Assembly (NCBI RefSeq): GCF_900113835.1
Contig: NZ_FOQV01000013.1
Coordinates: 62,001 to 126,000, forward strand
Direction: 5' to 3'
Source of the DNA: Allobosea sp. OK403
GTDB taxonomy: Bacteria; Pseudomonadota; Alphaproteobacteria; Rhizobiales; Beijerinckiaceae
DNA: 64,000 nucleotides
The position numbers and the translations under genes were made by a program. Shown here one piece after another: positions 26,092-33,131 of the stretch (position 1 is the stretch's first letter; every line of letters starts with the position of its first letter). The notes under the pieces are model-generated. The model saw only the letters and a list, made by a program, of their open reading frames with translations. It had not been told where the DNA came from and did no database searches.

Positions 26092-28764
26092 ATGGCGGAC
26101 GTAAACCTGATCGAATGGGCGGCAAACCAGCCCAGCTGGGCGCGTGACGCGTTGCGCCGAATCGCTACGACGGCCGAGTTTATCGTTGGGGAGGAAGATC
26201 GCGCTGCAATCCTAGAGCGGCTCAAGCATGCGGCTAGCGGAACGGGAACAGCGCCCAACTGTGAACCGATCGCGCCGGAACACCTTTCCCAATGCGCTGA
26301 TGCCGGCCCCCGCGCAGTGCTGGCATCAATCGGACCGCTGCAAAATATCGATCGCTTGGCCAAAGACCAACAGCTGCGCTTCGCGCCGCGCGGAATCACG
26401 CTCATCTTTGGTGAAAATGGCAGTGGGAAGAGTGGTTATGCACGCATTGCGAAACGCCTCTGCCGCAGCCTATCGATCGACGAGCTCAAGGGTGATGTGT
26501 TCAAGGCCAAGCCTGACGGTCCAATGCAAGTCAGGCTTCGTTTCCAGCTTGGAGACGCCGCCCTTACGGAATTAGATTGGGCGCCGGACACCAAGCCACC
26601 GGGGGCCTTGAAGCAGATTTCGGTCTTCGACAGTCGCAATGCTCGCCTCTACGTCGACCAACAAAACCGCATAGCGTACCTTCCCGTTGAGATCGCAGTT
26701 CTTGAGCACCATGGGCAGTTGTGCAGTGCCTTTGGCGCCGAATTTACGACCCAGCAGACCTCGATTGAAAAGCGCCTCAAGACGCCCCTACCTGCTGGCT
26801 ACGCGCCGGGTGGGACGACGCAAAAGCTGTTGGCTCAGCTCGAGGCGAAGTCCCAGACGCTTCCGAAAAAATCAGAACTCGAAAAGCTGGCCGGCCTGAG
26901 CGAAGCGGAACTGGAAGAGTTAAGGGGGCTTGAGCGGAAGCTTGCACAGGATCCCGTGGCGCAGGCTGCGACCCGCCGGCGCACGGTGCAGATCCTGACC
27001 CGTCTCAACGACGTGCTGAAGGCTCTTGAAGAGGGATTGTCGGACGATGTCGCAAAGCAACTAGCGAGCTTGGCGCAAAACGCCAGCACGACAGCCGCGG
27101 CGGCCGGACTGGCGGCAAACCAGCAGTTTGCAGCAGAGCCTTTGAAGCACGTCGGAGGCGAAGCGTGGCGCCTACTCTATGAAGCCGCTCGCGATTTTGC
27201 CGTCCTTTCCGGCGGGCCTGTTGATAGGATTTCCGACCAGGTCGGTACACCCTGCCCCTTATGCCAGGAGCCACTCGTCCACGAGGCCGCGAAACGTATG
27301 GCTCGGTTCAACGCGTTCGTTCAAAGCGAAGCGGCAAAGCGCGCGGACGCTGCGCGAGACGCGCTCGGAAAGGCCAGGGAAACGCTGGAAACCTTGACCG
27401 TTCCAACAACTGACGTTGTGACCGGAACTCTAACCGCCTACGCAGGGCTGGACGCTCAGCGTGCTAGCTTGCTGATCCGGATTGAAGCTGCCCTCACAGC
27501 CTATACAGCGCGGCGCAGCAGTCTCCTCGCAAGCATTGCCAAAGACGATCAAGAACTGGCTCCGCTGCCATCGTCTCTGCGACCAACTCTGTCCGCCGAT
27601 GTCGAAAAACTTGGCGCCGAGGCGATACAGCTGGAGGCAAGCGCGACGCACGCTGCGGCGCTCGACGCGGATCGCGCTCGAATCGCCTCGTTGAAGGACC
27701 GCGCCAAACTCCAACATGATCTCCCTACTGTGCTTCAGCGCCTCGCCGAGCTTCAGGAGCTCGCGGCGACAAAGGCCTGCCAGGCGCAGGTGCAAACCAG
27801 AGCAATCTCTCTTCAGATCAGCGCCCTTCGTCGCAAACTGGTGACTGAGAGCCTGCAGAACCGCATTCAGGCTGAGATCACAAAGCTCGACCTCGACCAC
27901 ATTCCTTTCCGAGTCAGCGACACCAGCGAACAAGGTCAAAGCCGTTTCTCGGTCAGCTTGCAGGGCATCGATAAGATCGCAAACAATCAGATTCTCAGTG
28001 AGGGTGAGCAGCGGGCGCTGGCCCTCGCGTGCTTTCTCGCGGAAATCGCTGACGAAGGTGAAGGCTATGGTTTGGTCGTGGATGACCCCGTGTCGTCGCT
28101 GGATCAGCGCAGGATCCGGCTCGTCGCCGAACGGCTTGTGCACGAGGCTGCCAAGGGGCGACAGGTAATCGTCTTCACTCACAGTCTCGTATTTTTCAAC
28201 GAGGTCGTCGCCCAAGCTGCGAAGGTCGGCGATGCGGCGCCATTGATCAAAATGGTCATCAGGAAGACAGAGGCCCAGGGATTTGGTGTGGTCGAGGAGG
28301 ACACGGAACCGTGGCTCGCCCGAAGCGTCAGCGTTCGGATCACGGACCTTCGAGCCAGGGCCAAGCAACTCTCAGGGGCGACCGATTTCACCTCCGACAT
28401 GTACCGGCGCCAAGCCAAGGATTTCTACTCCGATCTACGGGAGACGTGGGAGCGGAGTATCGAGGAGGTAGTGCTGAACAAGACTGTCGAGCGCCTGGTG
28501 CCCGACGTCATGACGAAGCGGCTCAGCGGCGTCATCGTGTCCGATGAGGACTACAAGGCAATCTTCTTTGCTATGAAACACGTCTCGGAGCGATCCGGCC
28601 ACGACATGCCCGCCGGCCGAGACATCCCCGTCCCGAATCCCAAGGAAATGCTTGCGGACATACAGACGCTCGACACTTTTCAGGCAAATTACAAGAACCG
28701 GCGTAACGCGACCGCGAAGATCCGCAATGCGCTTGAGGAACCCGCCAAGGCGGCCTTGGTTTAG
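26092..28764 (+). CDS. AAA_13 (PrrC/RloC-like) ATPase with zinc-hook motif
   Basis: 890-residue protein. The order is Walker A GENGSGKSGYAR near residue 106, two coiled-coil stretches flanking a CPLC near residue 387 (a zinc-hook-like C-x2-C), the ABC signature LSEGEQRALALACFL near 634, Walker B GLVVDDPVSSLDQRR near 661 and a switch His in FTHSL. The C-terminal 200 residues contain RETWE (R-x3-E) followed by conserved histidines (MKHVSE, GHDMP), resembling the Arg-Glu-His arrangement of PrrC/RloC anticodon nucleases. A tRNA-cleaving, DNA-damage-triggered defence role is inference. It stands alone on the plus strand with no hsdRMS genes nearby. Confidence 0.75.
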   Translation: MADVNLIEWAANQPSWARDALRRIATTAEFIVGEEDRAAILERLKHAASGTGTAPNCEPIAPEHLSQCADAGPRAVLASIGPLQNIDRLAKDQQLRFAPRGITLIFGENGSGKSGYARIAKRLCRSLSIDELKGDVFKAKPDGPMQVRLRFQLGDAALTELDWAPDTKPPGALKQISVFDSRNARLYVDQQNRIAYLPVEIAVLEHHGQLCSAFGAEFTTQQTSIEKRLKTPLPAGYAPGGTTQKLLAQLEAKSQTLPKKSELEKLAGLSEAELEELRGLERKLAQDPVAQAATRRRTVQILTRLNDVLKALEEGLSDDVAKQLASLAQNASTTAAAAGLAANQQFAAEPLKHVGGEAWRLLYEAARDFAVLSGGPVDRISDQVGTPCPLCQEPLVHEAAKRMARFNAFVQSEAAKRADAARDALGKARETLETLTVPTTDVVTGTLTAYAGLDAQRASLLIRIEAALTAYTARRSSLLASIAKDDQELAPLPSSLRPTLSADVEKLGAEAIQLEASATHAAALDADRARIASLKDRAKLQHDLPTVLQRLAELQELAATKACQAQVQTRAISLQISALRRKLVTESLQNRIQAEITKLDLDHIPFRVSDTSEQGQSRFSVSLQGIDKIANNQILSEGEQRALALACFLAEIADEGEGYGLVVDDPVSSLDQRRIRLVAERLVHEAAKGRQVIVFTHSLVFFNEVVAQAAKVGDAAPLIKMVIRKTEAQGFGVVEEDTEPWLARSVSVRITDLRARAKQLSGATDFTSDMYRRQAKDFYSDLRETWERSIEEVVLNKTVERLVPDVMTKRLSGVIVSDEDYKAIFFAMKHVSERSGHDMPAGRDIPVPNPKEMLADIQTLDTFQANYKNRRNATAKIRNALEEPAKAALV

Positions 28765-28887
28765 GTGGGCTGCGGCGTTCCGAACATTCTTTAGGCGCAT
28801 CTCGCACCGCAAGGATGACGCGATCCAAAAAGCTGTGACGCTTTCGCAGATAAATCCCACGTTGCACTTCCGGCAGAGGAAGCCGCC

Positions 28888-29487
28888 ATGGCTTGCAATG
28901 GACACAACCATCCTCCCGACTGCCAGTGCGGCTTCAAAGGCGGCCGCTTGGCCTCCGATCGTGTGCCAAGGTGGGGCCGATGGAGTCCGACTGTCGCTCG
29001 ACGGCGAGCATCCGGGCCGAATGCGAGTTGTCCTCATTGTTACGCCCGCGTTTTCTTCGTGGCGCCGCGCAATGGCGGGGGAGCCTATTTCGAACAGTTC
29101 GGCCCGCCGTGGACGAAGCATCCATGCACCGATGCGTCGAAAAAATACTCCCCTTTCAACGCCGAGGGCCGACCAAAGCTCAGGAACCGGCGCTCAGAGT
29201 TTGAGCGGGATGGTTGGCTTCCTCTCTTCGTGCGGAACATTGAACTCCTCGCGATCGGCGCGCTTATCCATGCGGTGACCCTCGAGGACCCGACCGTGCT
29301 GCATTTCGGGTTGGCGACGGAACTTGAAATTGACAGCGACCGGCCGATCTACTTCCGCCGTCTCGACGCGCCGCCAGCTCTGGCAGAGTTCAACTTTTTT
29401 CCGAAGAGCGCGCTCGAGCCCGTAACCAGAAGAGTGTTCGTGCCCTGCTTGACCGAGATCGAGTTACGCATCCGTCTGAACAAATAA
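28888..29487 (+). CDS. Small zinc-ribbon protein of unknown function
   Basis: 199 residues. The N-terminus MACNGHNHPPDCQCGFKGG has a C-x-x-H / C-x-C set and is followed by SCPHCYARVFF, a second C-x2-C, so one or two zinc ribbons are likely. The rest (LLAIGALIHAVTLEDPTVLHF; PIYFRRLDAPPALAEFNFFP) is unassigned. Proteins with this N-terminus recur next to defence ATPases; here it follows the AAA_13 gene by 120 bases. Function unknown. Confidence 0.7.
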   Translation: MACNGHNHPPDCQCGFKGGRLASDRVPRWGRWSPTVARRRASGPNASCPHCYARVFFVAPRNGGGAYFEQFGPPWTKHPCTDASKKYSPFNAEGRPKLRNRRSEFERDGWLPLFVRNIELLAIGALIHAVTLEDPTVLHFGLATELEIDSDRPIYFRRLDAPPALAEFNFFPKSALEPVTRRVFVPCLTEIELRIRLNK

Positions 29488-29530
29488 TCCATGTGCGGCG
29501 GCTTGATAGGTCGATCAGGCTGTCACGCTC

Positions 29531-31840
29531 CTACCCTCGCCCATGGCTCGTCCAGGACCTGAGGCTAGTTCGAACATCATCGATCAGGGCCTTGTTCCGG
29601 CGAAGCCAAAACCGTTTGAGAAGCTCGATAGGCACATCTTCGTCGAACTTGCCGGCTTGGATGTTTGTTATGAAGTCCGGTAATCGGTCCCATTCGGCCA
29701 TAGGCAGGCTACGCAGTTTCGCGAGAGCCGCGTCAAGCCTCGCTTCGGTTGCGTCTGCGATCGTCACACCAAAATCGTGAGGCTCGGCATTCAGCCCCAC
29801 CATCGCGAGAACCACGGCGAAAACCGCCGAAAACTCGGTGCCGCGCCACAGGAACAGATTCAGGTCGCTGCCATCGGATCCCGTAGATACGACATCCAGT
29901 TTCAGCAGCCGATAAGCCTGTCGGCCTTCCGCCAGAAGCTCTTTAGCGGTGGCATCGAGGAAAGCGGGTATATCGTCGCTCCGGTAGACCTCTCTCATTT
30001 CAGCAACCAGCACATCGTGGCTGGCCTCGCTTTGCCTGCGGTCAAACATTGGGACGCGCCCGCCCTTGTGCGGCACGACCTGAAGCACTTTGCGCCGTTC
30101 ATCGACGCCTTCGATCTGCCAGCGGCGGCCGGCGAACACAACCAGATTGCCGACGGCCACAACATTGGTGAGCGGGATCGTGCCGAGAGGTTTCGCCCCG
30201 ACGACGAGCTTCCATTCGGGGCCGCTCTCGAACAGGGCATAGAACTCCTTCGCCTGGACGAGCGGCTCGCCTCGCTCGCCAAGCATCAGGGTTCCATCGG
30301 AAGCCTGCTCGACGAGTCGGACCTCCTTGCTCGCGACATGCCTGACGAGCGCGACGAAGTCGGCGCTCGTCACCGACGCGAAAGGCCCCGGACCAGACAG
30401 CGTCCTGAAGATCGCATCGGCCCGCGCTCCCCCCTTCTCGGCGATGATCGACAGCGTCTGATGGAGCAGGCCGGTGGCGAGTTCTGCACTGGCGGCCGGC
30501 GGCTCGACGAAGCGCTTCGCGAGCAAGCGGATCGCGGCCACGCCGCGCACGATGCCGGGACGGAGCCGGTCCAGCATCGAGGTCGTGTCTTCGATGGCGG
30601 CTTCGCTGACATAGATTCTCAACACCGAAGGAGACCCTTCCCTCCTCCCCGTGCGGCCCAGGCGCTGGCGAAGCGCCGCAATCGAACGCGGCGCGCCGAT
30701 CTGAGCAACGGACGCGATCGAACCGATGTCGATCCCGAGCTCCAGCGTCGAGGTGCAGACGGCCGTCGTCGGCAGGTGCTCCTCCTTGAGGCGGATTTCC
30801 AGTGGCTCCCTGAGATCCTTCGACAGGCTGCCGTGATGGGGGAAGAATTCGTTGGGCAGGCCCGCATCTTCTGAGCGTGATCGCAGGCCGTCTGCGAGGG
30901 TCTCGACGAGATTGCGCGCGGGGGCAAAGACCAGATTGTTCTGCCCCCTGAGCGTCGCGAACAGATGGTCGGCGATGCGAGCGTTGACCGGCGGCGGTGG
31001 CATTGGACGAGCGACCTGCTCGTCATCAGCCTCCTCTGCGCCCTCGCCCTCTACAGGGCCCTCGCCATGGACTTCATCACCATCAGGGTCTTCGCTGGGC
31101 GGATCGCCATGATCGACATAGCCCCTAATCTGAAGCTGGAGCTCGCCACTACGTCCCCTGCTCTCGACGAGGGTTACGCGTTCCGGTGCGCCCGGCCGCA
31201 ACCAGGCTCGCGCAGCATCGAGGTCTCCGATCGTGGCCGACAGGCCTACCCGACGCACCGGCCTCGTCGCCATGGCGTCGATGCGCTTGAGGAGCGACGC
31301 CAGATGCAGACCGCGCGCGCCGGCCATGAAGTAGTGAAGCTCGTCGACGACGATGAAATCGAGCTCACTCAACAACCTGACCGCGTCGCTCGGACGTCGG
31401 ATAAGCATCGCCTCGATCGATTCGGGCGTGATCAGCGCGATCCCGGAGGGCTGCTTCAGCGTCCGGGACTTGGCGGATTGCGGCGCGTCGCCATGCCAGC
31501 GCACGACGGGTACTTCCATGCGCTCGCAGAGTTCGTCGAGGCGCTTGAACTGGTCGTTAATCAGCGCCTTGAGTGGGCCGACATATAGAACAGATAATCC
31601 TGCGGGTTTCCGCCCATTGACCAATGTGAGGATCGGAAGGAATGCAGCTTCGGTCTTGCCGGCGGCGGTCGCGGCCGAAATCACGACGTCGCCATCACCC
31701 TCCATGATCGCGCCAATCGCGTCCGCCTGGATATCCCTCAGGCCGGCCCAGCCCTGCTCGCGGATCCAGCGCCGGATTTGCGGATCGAGGCGGTCATAGG
31801 CGTCCACGGCCTCAGAACCTGATCGTGGCCAGATCGTCAT
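29531..31840 (-). CDS. sngC: Shango-type DEAD/DEAH-box helicase
   Basis: 769-residue superfamily-2 helicase of the Lhr-like group. Motif I is AATAAGKTEAAF, motif II VVDELHYF, motif III GLSATIGD, and motif VI ALRQRLGRTGRREG. Between the RecA domains is a very acidic insertion (EDPDGDEVHGEGPVEGEG and on), and the C-terminal half is a winged-helix/accessory region. The ATG at 31840 overlaps the upstream ATPase gene by 29 bases. With the TerB and P-loop genes upstream it matches the helicase of the three-gene Shango phage-defence system. Confidence 0.8.
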   Translation of the reverse strand: MTIWPRSGSEAVDAYDRLDPQIRRWIREQGWAGLRDIQADAIGAIMEGDGDVVISAATAAGKTEAAFLPILTLVNGRKPAGLSVLYVGPLKALINDQFKRLDELCERMEVPVVRWHGDAPQSAKSRTLKQPSGIALITPESIEAMLIRRPSDAVRLLSELDFIVVDELHYFMAGARGLHLASLLKRIDAMATRPVRRVGLSATIGDLDAARAWLRPGAPERVTLVESRGRSGELQLQIRGYVDHGDPPSEDPDGDEVHGEGPVEGEGAEEADDEQVARPMPPPPVNARIADHLFATLRGQNNLVFAPARNLVETLADGLRSRSEDAGLPNEFFPHHGSLSKDLREPLEIRLKEEHLPTTAVCTSTLELGIDIGSIASVAQIGAPRSIAALRQRLGRTGRREGSPSVLRIYVSEAAIEDTTSMLDRLRPGIVRGVAAIRLLAKRFVEPPAASAELATGLLHQTLSIIAEKGGARADAIFRTLSGPGPFASVTSADFVALVRHVASKEVRLVEQASDGTLMLGERGEPLVQAKEFYALFESGPEWKLVVGAKPLGTIPLTNVVAVGNLVVFAGRRWQIEGVDERRKVLQVVPHKGGRVPMFDRRQSEASHDVLVAEMREVYRSDDIPAFLDATAKELLAEGRQAYRLLKLDVVSTGSDGSDLNLFLWRGTEFSAVFAVVLAMVGLNAEPHDFGVTIADATEARLDAALAKLRSLPMAEWDRLPDFITNIQAGKFDEDVPIELLKRFWLRRNKALIDDVRTSLRSWTSHGRG

Positions 31841-33131
31841 CTCCAGCGCCGACGTCCGCCGCCTCGCTAGAGGCGGCGGCGCCGTCATCCCGCGCCACCT
31901 CGACATGGCCGAGCAGCTCTCGCCAATCGGCCGTTGAGTTTTGCTCCAGCACCGCCAGGAGCTGGACGAAGGCCTTGATCGTGTTCCGAGGCGTACGGAA
32001 ATAAGCCTCGCCGATCCGCTGCGCGCAGTGATGCATGAAGGCGTCGAGCGCCTCGTCGGGAACGATGTTCGTCGCCGGATTACCGCCCGCGACGACGTGG
32101 CGGATGTTGGACAGAAGGATGTGCAGATCCTCCGGCGTCAGCGCCGACAGCCGGACGACCGGGCCGGACAGATCGACGAGACCGTTGCGCGCGAAGGCGT
32201 TCTCGGACAGCCGGCTCTGCAGGGCCTCGTAACTATAGAGGCCGCGGCGCGTATCGAGCAGGAACTCCGGCGTTCCGCCCAGCATGAAGCCGAGCCCTTG
32301 CACATTGCCTTGCAGCACATCGTTCAGGATGCGCAGGATCTGTTCGTAGTTCTGGCTGCGGGCTTGGGCGTTCTGCAGCTTGTAGAGGTTGACGAGTTCG
32401 TCGAACGCCACGAGCAGCCCGGCATATCCAGATAGGCGCACGAAGGCTGCCAGCAGCTTTAGCGCGTCGTAGACGTTGTCGTCGTCGATGATAGTGCGGA
32501 CGCCGAGCGCTTGGCGCGCCTCGGTCTTGGTCGTGTACTCAGCCCGCAGCCAGCGCAGCGCGGCCGCCTTCAACCCTTCATCGCCGGCTTCGCTGCCGCG
32601 CCAATAAGCCTTCAGCACCACCGCATAGTCGTAGCCGCCGACCTCCTCCTGCAGATGGGCGAGCCGCTGGTCGATGACGGTCTCGACCGGGCGGTTCGCG
32701 GCCTGCGCCTCCTTCACGGCCTCGGTGACGAAGCGCTCGACGACGCTGGCGAGCGCGCCGCCGTCGGGCTTGGTCCGGGTGGCCATGTTGCGGACGGCCT
32801 CGGCATAGAGCCCGCGCGCCTGGCCGGCGCTGGCATGGAGCCGGCGATCCGGGGCGAGATCGGCATGGATCGTGATCAGCCGCCTCTCGAGCGCGATCAG
32901 CCGAACGAGGTTCATGAAGAACGTCTTGCCCGCTCCATACTCGCCGATCACGAAGCGGATCGCTGCGCCGCCATCCGCGATGCGGTCGATGTCCTTGACC
33001 AGCACGCCGATCTCGCCGGCGCGCCCGACCTGGATGTGGCGGAGACCCGCACGCGGCACGACGCCGGCGGCCAGCGCCTGGAGGATACCGTCGCGATCCT
33101 TGGGACGGATAGGTGGAGGAGCGCTCGTCAT
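31812..33131 (-). CDS. sngB: Shango-type P-loop ATPase (BREX-type ATP-binding domain)
   Basis: 439-residue AAA-type ATPase. Walker A is VIGEYGAGKTFFMNLVR near residue 65, and Walker B is GLLVAFDELVNLYK near residue 230. The start RPKDRDGILQALAAGVVPR and HIQVGR are typical of the DUF2791-type ATP-binding proteins found with helicases in BREX-like and Shango operons. The start overlaps the TerB gene by four bases, and the helicase start overlaps its end. It probably couples DNA or membrane sensing by the TerB protein to the helicase. Confidence 0.82.
   Translation of the reverse strand: MTSAPPPIRPKDRDGILQALAAGVVPRAGLRHIQVGRAGEIGVLVKDIDRIADGGAAIRFVIGEYGAGKTFFMNLVRLIALERRLITIHADLAPDRRLHASAGQARGLYAEAVRNMATRTKPDGGALASVVERFVTEAVKEAQAANRPVETVIDQRLAHLQEEVGGYDYAVVLKAYWRGSEAGDEGLKAAALRWLRAEYTTKTEARQALGVRTIIDDDNVYDALKLLAAFVRLSGYAGLLVAFDELVNLYKLQNAQARSQNYEQILRILNDVLQGNVQGLGFMLGGTPEFLLDTRRGLYSYEALQSRLSENAFARNGLVDLSGPVVRLSALTPEDLHILLSNIRHVVAGGNPATNIVPDEALDAFMHHCAQRIGEAYFRTPRNTIKAFVQLLAVLEQNSTADWRELLGHVEVARDDGAAASSEAADVGAGDDDLATIRF

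Noticed and set aside
31353..32435. Plus-strand frames across sngB and sngC
   Set aside because: Antisense shadows of the conserved ATPase and helicase.
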